A DNA stretch of 49,423 nucleotides from assembly GCA_023150475.1 (NCBI GenBank), contig JAKLKU010000029.1:1-49423 (forward strand). The letters are read 5' to 3'. Position 1 is the first letter of the stretch, and every line of letters begins with the position of its first letter. Of this stretch, positions 7,551 through 17,400 are shown piece after piece. The translations under genes were made by a program, and so were the position numbers. This DNA is from Planctomycetota bacterium. GTDB lineage: Bacteria > Planctomycetota > UBA1135 > GCA-002686595. A model generated the notes under the pieces. It was not told the DNA's origin, ran no database searches, and saw only the letters and a program-made list of their open reading frames with translations.

Positions 7551-10208
7551 ATGAGCGACTCCGAAGCCGCGACCTCCGGCTGGAAGCAGCAGCGCGCGCT
7601 CCTCGAAGAAGCCAGCGCGTTGGAAGGTGCCGCTCGCGAGGCGTACCTGGAGCACGCGTGCGGCGCGAACGCGGCGTTGCGCCGTGAGCTCGACGAGTGG
7701 CTCGCCGCCGACTCCGACTCGGAGCTCCTGAAGCCACCGGGTGCCGAGGCGGTCGTCAACGCGCTCGGTGCTCGCGTCGCGGAGCCCATGCGCGTCGGGC
7801 CGTGGCTGCTCGAGCGCGAGATCGGCAGCGGCGGCATCGGCCGCGTGTGGCTCGCACGCCGAGTCGAAGGCGGTTTCGCGCAACGCGCGGCGATCAAGTT
7901 GATCAAGCGCGGCATGGACACCGACGACATCCTCCGACGCTTCGAGCGCGAGCGAGCGTTGCTCGCCGGCCTCGAGCATCCGGGCATCGCGCGGCTCTAC
8001 GACGGCGGCGCGACCGAAGACGGTCGTCCCTACCTCGCGATGGAGTTCGTCGACGGAGTTGCGCTGGACGAGCACTGCGCGCGCGGCTCGTTGTCGACGT
8101 CAGCCAAGCTCGAGCTCTTCACGCTCGTCTGCGATGCCGTGCAGCACGCGCACGAGCATCTCGTCGTGCACCGCGACCTCAAGCCGTCGAACGTGCTGGT
8201 CGGACCCGATGGGCGACCGAAGCTCCTCGACTTCGGCATCGCGAAAGTGGTCACGCCGGATCCGTCGTCGCCGACGACGCGGACCGTCACCGAGCACCGC
8301 GTCCTGACGCCGCTCTACGCGAGCCCGGAACAGTTGCGCGGCGAGCCCGTCACGACGAAGAGCGACGTGTACGCGCTCGGGTTGCTGCTGCACGAGATGC
8401 TCACGGGGCGGCGCGCGTTCGACGCCGAGCGCAAGCCCGACTCGGCGCCGAAGCGAGTCAGCGCGACCGAGGGGCTGCGCGCCCGCGAGCTCGATCTGAT
8501 CGTCGCGAAGGCGACGCATCGCGACCTGGAGCAACGTTACGCGTCGGCCGCGGCGCTGGCGGACGACGTGCGGCGGTACCTCGCGAACGAGCCGGTGCTC
8601 GCGCGCCCCGATTCGTGGACGTATCGCGCGGCGAAGTTCGTCCGCCGCAACGTGTTGCTCGTGTCGGCGACGGCGCTCGTCGTGCTCGCGCTCGCGGTCG
8701 GTCTGGCGGTCGCGTGGTCGCAGTACCGAGCGGCGGACGAAGCGCGCCGTGCCGCGGACGTCCGGCTCGCGAGCGTGTTGCGCGTCGCCGCGTCGCTGAG
8801 CACGAAGCTCGGCGCGCGACTCGCGCGCATCGAAGGCATCTTGCCCGAGCGCGAAGGACTGCTGCGCGAGATCGTCGAGGAACTCGAAGCGCTCTCGCGC
8901 GAAGTGCCGGAGCACCGCGCCGTGGCGCTCGAACTCGCGTGGTCCCGGCACGCGCTGGCCTGCGTCCTCGGTGATCCCGGGCAGCCCAACGCGGGACGAT
9001 TCGACGAAACGGCCGCACTCGTGAGGCGCGCGCTCGAAGACGCCGAACCGTGGCGCACGCGTGCGCCGACGGGCGGCGACTTCGCCGTCGTCGCTGCGGC
9101 GCTCCGCTGCTTGCAGGGCCGCGTGGCTCACTACGACAAGGACTACGACCGCGCGTTCGAAGTGCTGAGCCGCGCGTTCGAGGACGCTCGTGCCGCGGAG
9201 AGCGTGACCAGCGATTCGGAGCTGCGTGCGCTGCTCGGGCGCGAGGTCGAGGCGTTGAAAGCGTTGATCTCGCTCTCGACGGACATGGAACGTCACGACG
9301 ACCGCGCGCGCTTCATCGACGAGAACCTGCGCTTGCTCGAACGCGCGCTGAAGCGCTTCCCCGACCACGAACCGTATCGCTACGGGCTCGCCGCGGCGTT
9401 GATCGATCGAGGCTCGCTCGCGAACGCGACCGGCGAGTTTCAGAGCGGCTGCGCGGACATCGAGCGGGGGATCGCCGAGCTCGAAGCCCTGCGGTCCGCG
9501 TACGGAAGCGACGCGATCTATCGACGGGCGTTGGGCGTCGCGCTCTATCGACTGTCCGACGCGTTGCGGAACTCCGGTCGGCTGCAAGACGGCGCGCGAG
9601 CCGCGGAGCGCGCGCTCGCGATCCACGAGGAGACGCTGCGCGTCGAGCCCGACGATCGAGCCGCGCAGGATCAGCTCGTCAACTACGCGTACACCGCGGG
9701 CACGCTCGCCCGCGAGGCCGGCAACGTCGCGTTCGCCGTCGTCGCGCTCGGACGCGCGCTCGAAGGCGTGGACGCCCGCATGGCGCGGCACCCGGAGCAG
9801 CACGAGCTGCGCATGACGCGCGCCGCGGTCCGCACGGAGCTCGCGGCCGCGCGCGCGGCGGCTGGCGTGTGGGACGGCGTGTTCGAACTCGCCCGCTCGG
9901 GCGTCGACGACGCGCTTGCGTGCGAGCACGAGCCCGGGTTCGAGACCGAGTGGAACTACGACATGGCGCTCACCAGCTCGAACGTCGCGGAAGTGTGGTC
10001 GGCCGCGGGTCACAAGGCGGGCGCCTCGCGAGCAGAACGACGGGCGGCGCTCGAGACCGCCGCCGCCGAGCTCGCACGCGCGCGGGAGTTCATGCGCGCC
10101 GCCGAGGCGAACGGAGAGCTCGGTCCCGCGGAACGCACGTTGAACGACACGCTGGACCGGATCGAACTGGCCGTGACGCGCGAGCTCGCCGTGCTGCCGG
10201 TCGAGTGA
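7551..10208 (+). CDS. Transmembrane Ser/Thr protein kinase with TPR-like C-terminal half
   Basis: The 885-residue protein has an N-terminal helical segment (1-80), then a Hanks-type kinase domain: glycine loop IGSGGIGRVW (91-100), ATP-binding Lys116 in AAIKLIKRG, catalytic HRDLKPSN (207-214), DFGIAK (227-232) and YASPEQL (256-262), all intact. A single membrane helix lies near 368-390, so the kinase is cytoplasmic. The remaining approximately 490 residues are helical, Arg/Glu/Ala-rich and TPR-like, on the far side of the membrane. It diverges from an ECF sigma gene, a frequent pairing in Planctomycetota; phosphorylation of that sigma factor is a reasonable inference. Confidence 0.92.
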   Translation: MSDSEAATSGWKQQRALLEEASALEGAAREAYLEHACGANAALRRELDEWLAADSDSELLKPPGAEAVVNALGARVAEPMRVGPWLLEREIGSGGIGRVWLARRVEGGFAQRAAIKLIKRGMDTDDILRRFERERALLAGLEHPGIARLYDGGATEDGRPYLAMEFVDGVALDEHCARGSLSTSAKLELFTLVCDAVQHAHEHLVVHRDLKPSNVLVGPDGRPKLLDFGIAKVVTPDPSSPTTRTVTEHRVLTPLYASPEQLRGEPVTTKSDVYALGLLLHEMLTGRRAFDAERKPDSAPKRVSATEGLRARELDLIVAKATHRDLEQRYASAAALADDVRRYLANEPVLARPDSWTYRAAKFVRRNVLLVSATALVVLALAVGLAVAWSQYRAADEARRAADVRLASVLRVAASLSTKLGARLARIEGILPEREGLLREIVEELEALSREVPEHRAVALELAWSRHALACVLGDPGQPNAGRFDETAALVRRALEDAEPWRTRAPTGGDFAVVAAALRCLQGRVAHYDKDYDRAFEVLSRAFEDARAAESVTSDSELRALLGREVEALKALISLSTDMERHDDRARFIDENLRLLERALKRFPDHEPYRYGLAAALIDRGSLANATGEFQSGCADIERGIAELEALRSAYGSDAIYRRALGVALYRLSDALRNSGRLQDGARAAERALAIHEETLRVEPDDRAAQDQLVNYAYTAGTLAREAGNVAFAVVALGRALEGVDARMARHPEQHELRMTRAAVRTELAAARAAAGVWDGVFELARSGVDDALACEHEPGFETEWNYDMALTSSNVAEVWSAAGHKAGASRAERRAALETAAAELARAREFMRAAEANGELGPAERTLNDTLDRIELAVTRELAVLPVE

Positions 10209-10247
10209 CCGCGGCTTCGCGACCTGCTCTCGGTTAGGCTCGCGCGC

Positions 10248-11210
10248 ATGGCACCTCCCGGACTGTATCCCGAGCTCGAACCGTTCCACGTCGAACACCT
10301 CGCGGTCACGGCGCGTCACACGCTCTACTTCGAACAATCCGGCAACCCGGACGGTGCGCCGGTGCTCTTCGTGCACGGCGGGCCGGGCGCCGGTTGTTCG
10401 TCGACCGATCGGCGCTTCTTCGATCCGCGTGCGTTTCGCGTCGTGCTCGTCGATCAACGCGGATCGGGAAGGAGCACGCCGCTCGGCGAGCTCGCGGAGA
10501 ACACGATCGACGACCTCGTCGCCGACTTCGAGCTCATTCGTGCGCGACTCGGCATCGAGAAGTGGCACGTCTTCGGCGGATCGTGGGGCAGCACGCTCGG
10601 CCTCTACTACGCCGAGCGCCATTCCGAGCGCGTTTCGTCGCTCTGTCTGCGCGGCATCTGGCTCTTGCGCCAGCTCGAAATCGACTGGTGGCTGTACGGG
10701 GTGCGCGCACTCGCCCCGGCTCTGTGGCGCGACTTCGCCGAACACGTGCCCGCGGAGCGCCGCGCCGATCTGCTCGAAGCGTATTGGGAGCTCTTCCACT
10801 GCTCCGACGAACGCGTCGCGCGAGCCGCGGCGAAGGCGTGGGCCACGTACGAAGGCTCGTCGTGCACGCTCCTGCCGAACCCCGAGTTCCTGTCGCTCTT
10901 GACGAACGACGCGACGAGCTGGGCTCTCGCGCGCCTCGAAGCGCACTACATGCGCAACCAACGTTTCACGCCGGACGATCGTCTGCTGCGCGACTTGCAT
11001 CGCGTGCGTCACATCCCGGCGTTCATCGTGCACGGACGTTACGACCTCGTCTGTCCGCTCGTCGGAGCCGACGACTTGCACCGTGCGTGGCCCGAAGCGA
11101 GCTATGTCATCGTCGACGACGCGGGCCACAGCTCGCACGAGCCCGGGATCGCGAAACAACTCGTCGCCGCGATGGACCGCGTCGCACGCACGACGAGCCC
11201 GCGGCTCTAG
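10248..11210 (+). CDS. pip: Proline iminopeptidase (alpha/beta hydrolase, peptidase S33)
   Basis: This enzyme would remove N-terminal proline from peptides in the cytoplasm. The 320-residue protein shows VLFVHGGPGAG (oxyanion loop, 43-47), DQRGSGRSTP, the nucleophile elbow GGSWGSTLGL with Ser112, HGRYDLVCP carrying the Asp, and DAGHSSHEP carrying the His, all in order. Length matches the roughly 315-residue family. It follows the kinase gene by 39 bases but is probably functionally unrelated. The active site and the Pip-specific opening LYPE.EPF support the specific name. Confidence 0.92.
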   Translation: MAPPGLYPELEPFHVEHLAVTARHTLYFEQSGNPDGAPVLFVHGGPGAGCSSTDRRFFDPRAFRVVLVDQRGSGRSTPLGELAENTIDDLVADFELIRARLGIEKWHVFGGSWGSTLGLYYAERHSERVSSLCLRGIWLLRQLEIDWWLYGVRALAPALWRDFAEHVPAERRADLLEAYWELFHCSDERVARAAAKAWATYEGSSCTLLPNPEFLSLLTNDATSWALARLEAHYMRNQRFTPDDRLLRDLHRVRHIPAFIVHGRYDLVCPLVGADDLHRAWPEASYVIVDDAGHSSHEPGIAKQLVAAMDRVARTTSPRL

Positions 11211-11240
11211 CGCGCGACGCGGTCGGAGTCGTGTCGTGCC

Positions 11241-11771
11241 TCAGAGGAAGTGCACCGCGCAGGGGAAGTTCGGATCCTGCAGCCAGCCGGGCTCGCAACC
11301 GCCCACGGGGATGATGTCGAACAGTCCCCAGTAGAGGATGTCGCAGTCTTCCTTCGGCTGGATGTGCTCGACCCACGGCACTCCGGTCTTCGGATCGATC
11401 GGCATCGAGAAGTGCTCGTTCATCGAATCGACGACGCCGTCGCCATCGCAGTCGAGGAACGTGCGGAAGTAGAGCACGCACTTCGTCCAGTTCACGAGCA
11501 CCAGGTCGTTGGGGCACTCGGTCCGGAAGAAATAGATGGGCTCGAGATCCGTCGGCGCTCCGGGCGGCGGCCAATCGGAGCCGTCGCCGGGATCCTGCAT
11601 GGAGATCGTGCCGGCCGGCGGAAGTGGCAGCGCGAATGGCGTCGTGTCGCCGACCGCGAGCTGCGACGCCGCCGGCAGCGGCTCCGTCCGCGCCACGTGG
11701 TCGAAGTCGGTGGTGCTCGCGAGACCGGCAAGCGTGAGAGCGATCAGACCAGGAATCGGTAGAGGGTTCAC
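11241..11771 (-). CDS. Small exported protein with an EF-hand-like DCDGDG loop
   Basis: No named family is recognised. The best start is GTG 11771, giving 176 residues with a signal-peptide-like N-terminus (NPLPIPGLIALTLAGLAS); a longer frame upstream is Arg-rich and lacks such a sequence. The mature part holds a FLDCDGDGVVDSMNEHF loop like a calcium-binding EF-hand or dockerin turn, several Cys (ECP, KCV, EDC, GGCEPG, PCAV) suggesting disulfides, and ends AVHFL. It is convergent with pip. Confidence 0.6.
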   Translation of the reverse strand: MNPLPIPGLIALTLAGLASTTDFDHVARTEPLPAASQLAVGDTTPFALPLPPAGTISMQDPGDGSDWPPPGAPTDLEPIYFFRTECPNDLVLVNWTKCVLYFRTFLDCDGDGVVDSMNEHFSMPIDPKTGVPWVEHIQPKEDCDILYWGLFDIIPVGGCEPGWLQDPNFPCAVHFL

Positions 11772-12122
11772 GATCGAGGTGTTTCCGGGCTGTCGCGCGC
11801 AACGCGAGGGGTCGAAGCACCCGAAGCCGAGCGCGCGGGAACGAAGTGGCTGCCGTCGAAGCCGCACCTCGAAACGACGCGCGGAGCGTTGGAGCCGAAC
11901 CGTATGCGCGTCGGACGCTCCGCGAGTTGCAGCGATCTCCCGAATGCCGTGCGCGTCGAGTCGGCGTCCGTGGCGTCGTGGGGCGCCGCGGGTCGCGTCA
12001 ACGTTCGCGCGCGGGCCGGCGCCCGAGCCCGGGCTAGGCGCGGAGGGAAGCCGAACCTCGCGAACGTGGGAAGCGCCGGATTCCAAGCCGCTCACTCGCC
12101 GACGTCGTGCGGCGCACGGCCG
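11772..12122. other. 351-bp gap with a perfect 10-bp inverted repeat (11880-11924)
   Basis: No gene is seen. The arms CGCGGAGCGT (11880-11889) and ACGCTCCGCG (11915-11924) are perfect inverted repeats around a 25-base centre. They lie about 110 bases upstream of the GTG start of the small exported protein and downstream of the methyltransferase gene, so they could be an operator or an mRNA stem-loop. No T-tract is present. Confidence 0.45.
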
Positions 12123-13196
12123 TCAGGGTCGGACTTCGAAGATCGCGTTGAACGGAGTCTCCGCCGCGCGCCGAAAGTGCCCGAAGCCGGCCTTGCGGAA
12201 CACGTCCGCGAGTCGCGTCGGACCGGCCTGCGCGCCGAGCACGAGTTTGCCGCCCTCGGAGAGCGCGTGCGAGCAGCAGATCATCGTCGAGCCGCCGTAG
12301 TAGAGCTGGCCGACCAACGAGAGGTTCTGCTCGACGCGATCGTGCGCGAACGGCTCGACGAGCAGCACGGAGCCACCGGGTGCGAGCACTTCACGGGCTC
12401 GCCGCGCCGCGGCGATCGGATCACCGAGGTCGTGCAGCGTGTCGAAGAAGCAGACGAGCCCGTATTGCCGATCGGGAACCTCGGTCGCGCGCGCGACGGC
12501 GAATTCGATCCGCTGCGCTGCGCTCGAGGCCTCCACGTTGCGGAGCGCGGCCTCGATCGAGTCTGCATGCGCGTCGAAACCGAAGAAACGCGAGCGCGGG
12601 AACGCCTCGGCCATGAGCCGTGTCGAATGTCCGTGTCCGCAGCCGACGTCGGCGACCGCGATGCCTCGTTCGAGCGCCGCGACGACGCCGTCGAGCGCGG
12701 GCAGCCACTGCGAGACGAGGTGCGCGCGATACCCGTTGCGGTAGAACGCCGCGACTCCGCACGCGAGCCGCGGATCGTGTTCGCCCCACGCGACGCCACG
12801 GCCGGTGCGAAACGCTTCGAGCGTCTTCGCTTCGCCGGCCCACAACGCAGCGGGCAAGTCCCACGCCGGCGCGATGAAGTACGGGCTCTCTTCGTCCGCG
12901 AGCACCTGCGCGTGCTCGGGCGAGAGTTCGTACGTGTCGCTCGCGGCGTGATAGTCGAGGTAACCGGCCGCGGCTTGCGCGTTCAGCCACTCGCGCACGT
13001 AGCGTTCGGCGCAGTCCGTGCGCCGCGCGAGCTCGGCCGCGCTGGTCGGCCCGGCGCCGTCGAGCGCTCGGTAGAGACCGAGTTTGCTGCCGAGACCGAC
13101 CATCAGGCCGGAGTACGCGGACGCGATGTCGCCGATCGCGCGCGTCGCGAAGGCTTCGAGTTGGTTTCGATCGATCGTGGGAGTGTGCATGGGCAT
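12123..13196 (-). CDS. SAM-dependent methyltransferase with N-terminal winged-helix domain
   Basis: The 357-residue protein has an N-terminal winged-helix-like segment (SKLGLYRALDGAGPTSAAEL then ARRTDCAERYVREWLN), as in many small-molecule O-methyltransferases, and a class I Rossmann methyltransferase domain: IAVADVGCGHGHSTRLM (motif I), FFGFDAHADSIE (acidic ribose-binding residue), VCFFDTLHDLGDP and VLAPGGSVLLVEPF. The acceptor is unknown. It is divergent from an AraC-type regulator 188 bases away, which may control it. Confidence 0.88.
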   Translation of the reverse strand: MPMHTPTIDRNQLEAFATRAIGDIASAYSGLMVGLGSKLGLYRALDGAGPTSAAELARRTDCAERYVREWLNAQAAAGYLDYHAASDTYELSPEHAQVLADEESPYFIAPAWDLPAALWAGEAKTLEAFRTGRGVAWGEHDPRLACGVAAFYRNGYRAHLVSQWLPALDGVVAALERGIAVADVGCGHGHSTRLMAEAFPRSRFFGFDAHADSIEAALRNVEASSAAQRIEFAVARATEVPDRQYGLVCFFDTLHDLGDPIAAARRAREVLAPGGSVLLVEPFAHDRVEQNLSLVGQLYYGGSTMICCSHALSEGGKLVLGAQAGPTRLADVFRKAGFGHFRRAAETPFNAIFEVRP

Positions 13197-13346
13197 GTCC
13201 TGGCTCGGATGGACGAGCGGTTCGAGTGAGGCGTCAGCATCGGCGCTTGCCCCGTCGTCGCGACAGAGGCGGTTCGACCCACGATCGGTCCGTTCGTGCC
13301 AACCGGCGCGACGCTCGACGCTTGCTCACGCCACCTGCGCCACCTG

Positions 13347-13363
13347 CACTAGATGCGCTAGTG
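13347..13363. promoter_or_regulatory. Inverted repeat CACTAG-N5-CTAGTG between divergent genes
   Basis: Perfect six-base arms separated by ATGCG lie 21 bases before the ATG of the AraC-type gene at 13385 and inside the 188-base spacer shared with the methyltransferase gene. The AT-rich arms stand out in this GC-rich DNA. The placement fits an operator for the adjacent regulator, though AraC proteins more often bind direct repeats. Confidence 0.4.
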
Positions 13364-13384
13364 TCTGCGCGTCGTCCTCCCGTC

Positions 13385-14416
13385 ATGTCTCGTCGCGCCG
13401 CCCACGCCGGCACCCCGCCGGTGCACGTCAGTCTCGTCGCCGTTCCCGACGTCGTCGTGTCGACGCTCGCGGGGCTCTTCGACGTGCTGAACTCCGTCGC
13501 GGCTTTCGGGTTGGCGAGCCCGTCGAATCGTGTGCCTTTCCGCGTCGAAGTCGTCGGCGAGCGGACCGGGCCGCTCGGGCTCGCGAGCGGCGTGCCGTTC
13601 GAAGTGCAACGGAGCATCGCGCGCATCGCCGAAACGGACGTGATCATCGTGCCGTCGGTGCTGCTCGGCGCGCACGGTTGGCGGACGGGGCGTTACGCCG
13701 CGCTGGTCGCGTGGGTGAAGCGCATGCACGCGCGCGGCGCGCTCGTGTGCTCCGCGTGTTCCGGAGTCTTCTTGCTCGCCGAGACGGGTCTCTTCGATCG
13801 CCGCGACGCGACCGTGCACTTCGCGTACGCCGCGGCGTTCGCCGAGCTCTATCCAGCAGTGACGATCCACCCCGAACGCGCGCTCGTGATCTCCGGCGAG
13901 CGCGAGGAACTCGTGTCGTCGGGCGCGTCGGCGACGTGGCACGACCTCGCGTTGCACCTGATCGCGCGTCACGCCGGCGCGACCACGGCGCAGTCGGTCG
14001 CGCGGCTCTTCGCGCTGCAGTGGCACCAAGACGGGCTCGCGCCGTTCATCGTGTTCGAAGGCAAGCTCGACCACGGCGACGCGGAGATCGCGGCCGCGCA
14101 ACGCTGGCTCGCGACCCACTTCGCCGTCGCGCACCCCGTGGAAGCGATGATCGAGCGCTCGCGACTCGCCGCGCGCACGTTCAAACGACGTTTCGCCGCC
14201 GCGACGGGCCTCGCGCCGCTCGAGTACGTCCAACGTCTGCGCATCGAAGACGCGAAACGCCGGCTCGAACGCACGGACGCGCCGGTCGACGAGATCGCTT
14301 GGCGCGTCGGCTACGAGGACCCCGCGTTCTTCCGTCGTTTGTTCAAACGCACGACCGCGCTCGCGCCCGGCGCGTACCGCAAACGCTTCCGCATCCCCGA
14401 CTTCGCGCGGCCGTAG
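13385..14416 (+). CDS. GlxA-type AraC transcriptional regulator (DJ-1/PfpI domain plus HTH)
   Basis: The 343-residue protein has an N-terminal DJ-1/PfpI-like sensor domain (about 10-190; VHVSLVAVPDVVVSTLAGLFD at its start, with ALVCSACSGVFLLAETGLFD around the conserved Cys) and a C-terminal AraC HTH domain (about 230-335; MIERSRLAARTFKRRF, LAPLEYVQRLRIEDAKRRLE, VDEIAWRVGYEDPAFFRRLF). ATG 13385 is chosen because the upstream frame is Arg-rich and non-domain. It is divergent from the methyltransferase gene, a likely target. Confidence 0.9.
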   Translation: MSRRAAHAGTPPVHVSLVAVPDVVVSTLAGLFDVLNSVAAFGLASPSNRVPFRVEVVGERTGPLGLASGVPFEVQRSIARIAETDVIIVPSVLLGAHGWRTGRYAALVAWVKRMHARGALVCSACSGVFLLAETGLFDRRDATVHFAYAAAFAELYPAVTIHPERALVISGEREELVSSGASATWHDLALHLIARHAGATTAQSVARLFALQWHQDGLAPFIVFEGKLDHGDAEIAAAQRWLATHFAVAHPVEAMIERSRLAARTFKRRFAAATGLAPLEYVQRLRIEDAKRRLERTDAPVDEIAWRVGYEDPAFFRRLFKRTTALAPGAYRKRFRIPDFARP

Positions 14417-14467
14417 TCGCGCCGCGCCGAGACCGCTCGTCGCGGGCGCGCTCGACCGATCACGCTC

Positions 14468-17400
14468 TCAGATCGTGAAGTACTTGGCGTTCGGGTGGTG
14501 GACGACGAGAGCGCTCGTCGACTGCTCCGGATGCAGTTGGAAGCCTTCGGACATCGTGATGCCGAGCTTCTCGGCGCCGAGCAACGCCAGCAGTTGCTCT
14601 TGGTCCTCGAGGTTCGGGCACGCCGGGTAGCCGAACGAGAAACGCGAGCCGCGATAACCCTGCTTGAAGAGCTCGCGGATCTCGCGCGCGTCGTCGCCGG
14701 CGATGCCGAGCTCGCCGCGGATCTGCTTGTGCACGAACTCGGCGAGCGCTTCGGCCGCTTCGACCGAGAGGCCGTGCAGGTGCAAGTAGTCCTGGTACCG
14801 ATCGGCGGCGAACCACTCGCGCGCGACGTCGCTCGAACGCTGGCCGACGGTGACCACCTGCAGCGCGACGACGTCCGGCACGCCATCGCGACGGAAGAAG
14901 TCGGTGATGCAGAGGTTCTTCTTGCCGTTCTGTCGCGGGAACGTGAACCGAGCAGCGGTCTTGCCCTCGTCCTTCGGGTCGAGCAGCACGAGCGTGTCGC
15001 CTTCCGGCACGCACTTCCAGTAACCGTACGCCGCCTTCGGCTCGAGGATCTTCTCCTTCGCGCACTGGCGGCCGAGCTCGAAGAAGATCGGCCGCACGTG
15101 CTCCTCGACGAACTTCTTGTGCTCCGCGACGTCCTTGCCCTTGCGGCGGTAGCCCCACTGGAACTGGAAGAGCGTCGTCTCGTTGATGTACGGGTAGATC
15201 GACTGGAGGTGGATCGCTTCGACGAGCCGCGGTCCGAGGAACGGTGCCGTCGGATAGTGGATGTCGCGCGGCAGTTCACGCGCGGAGAGCGCCGGCGCGT
15301 CGACTTCCGGCGCGGGACGCTCGCCGGCGGTCGCCGGCGCCGCTTTCGCGACCGAGCGCGCAGCTCGTGCCGCGGCGTTCGCGACCGTCGCGGTGGCAGG
15401 GGTCGCTCGAGCGGCGCCGTCGCTCTCGCTCGCCGCCTTCGTGAAGTCGCGCGGCGCGGGTTTCGGCGCGCCCGCGACGATCTTTTCCATCACTTCGAGC
15501 CCTTCGAACGCGTCCTTCGCGTAGTAGAGCGCGCCGCCGTAGATGCGCCGCAGATCGTCCTCGACGTACTTCCGCGTCAGCGCGGCACCACCGAGGATCA
15601 CCGGCGTCGCGAGCTTGCGGTGATTCATCTCCTCGAGGTTCTCCTTCATGATCACGGTGCTCTTGACGAGCAAACCGCTCATGCCGATCGCGTCCGGCGC
15701 GTGTTCGTGCGCGACGTCGAGGATGTGCTGGATCGGTTGTTTGATGCCGAGGTTGAAGACCGTGTAGCCGTTGTTGGTCAGGATGATGTCGACCAAGTTC
15801 TTGCCGATGTCGTGCACGTCACCGCGCACGGTCGCGAGCACGAGCTTGCCGCGCGTCTGCCCGTCGACCTTCTCCATCAGCGGTTCGAGGTAACGCACCG
15901 CGGCCTTCATCGTCTCCGCGGACTGCAGCACGAACGGCAACTGCATCTCGCCGCGACCGAAGAGGTCGCCGACGGTCGCCATGCCGGCGAGCAAGTCGAC
16001 GTTGATCACTTCGAGCGGCTTCTTCGTCTGTAGCGCGAGCGCGAGGTCGTCCTCGAGCCCTTTGCGTTCGCCTTCGACGATGCGCCAGCGCAGGCGCTCG
16101 AACACGTCGTCCGGCAGCTTGCGTTCCTTCTTCGCGGCGACCGTCGCGCCTTCGAAGAGCTTCAGGAACTCCTGCAGCGGGTCGTACCCTGGCCGGCGGC
16201 GATCGAAGATCAAGTCCTCGGCGACTTGGCGCGCCTTCGGGTCGATGTGGTGCAACGGCTCGATGCGCGCCGAGTGCAGGATCGCCGCGGTGAGCCCGGC
16301 GTCCTGCGCGTGGTGCAGGAACACCGAGTTGAGCACGTGCCGCGCGGCCGGATTCAAACCGAACGAGACGTTCGAGACGCCGAGCAGGAGGCCGACGCCC
16401 GGCAGCTCCTGGCGCACGCGTCGAATGCCCTCGATCGTCTCGAGCGCGAGCTTGCGATCGTCCTCGTTGCCGGTGCAGATCGTGAACGTCAGCACGTCGA
16501 AGAGCAGGTCCTCCGGCCGTAGGCCGTGGTCCTTGACGCAGACGTCGTAGAGGCGCTTCGCGATGCGGACCTTGTCGTCCGCGGTCTTCGCCATGCCCTG
16601 TTCGTCGATCGTGAGGCACACGACCGCGGCGCCGAACTCCTTCGCGAGCGGCAACACGCGTTCGCAACGCTCGAGGCCGTCCTCGAGGTTGACCGAGTTG
16701 ATGATGCAGCGGCCGCCGCAGAGCTTGAGCGCCGCTTCGAGCACGTTCGCTTCGGTCGAGTCGATCATCAGCGGCACCGGGACTTCGGTCCGATAGCGCA
16801 GCACCGCCTTCGTCATGTCGCTGACCTCGTCGCGGCCGACGTACGCGCAACAGAGGTCGAGCACGTGGCTGCCGTCGCGCACTTGCTCGCGGCCCATGTC
16901 GACCATCGCGTCGAGGTTCTGCGCGAGCAAGTGCTCGCGGAACGCCTTCGAGCCGTTCGCGTTCGAGCGCTCACCGACGAAGAGCACCGAGTTGTCCTGC
17001 ACGAGCGGCACCACGCCGTAGAGGCTCGTCACCTGCGCGATGCGTTGCACGTCGCGCGCTTTCGGCTTGCGCACGCCGATGCGCCGCGCGACGGCGGCGA
17101 TGTGCTCCGGCGTCGTGCCGCAGCAACCGCCGACGATCGACACGCCGTCTTCCTCGACGAACCGCAAGAGCCAGTCCGCGAGCTCCTCCGGCGTCAACGG
17201 ATAGAACGGCTTGCCGTCGACGACCTGCGGCAGGCCCGCGTTCGGATAGACCGCGATCGCGCGCGGCGAACTCTGACCGAGCAAGCGCACGTGTTCGCCC
17301 ATCTCGCGCGGCCCGGTCGCGCAGTTGATGCCCATCACGTCGATCGGGTACGGCTCGAGCAGCGCGATCGCCGCCGCCATCTCGGTGCCGACGAGCATCG

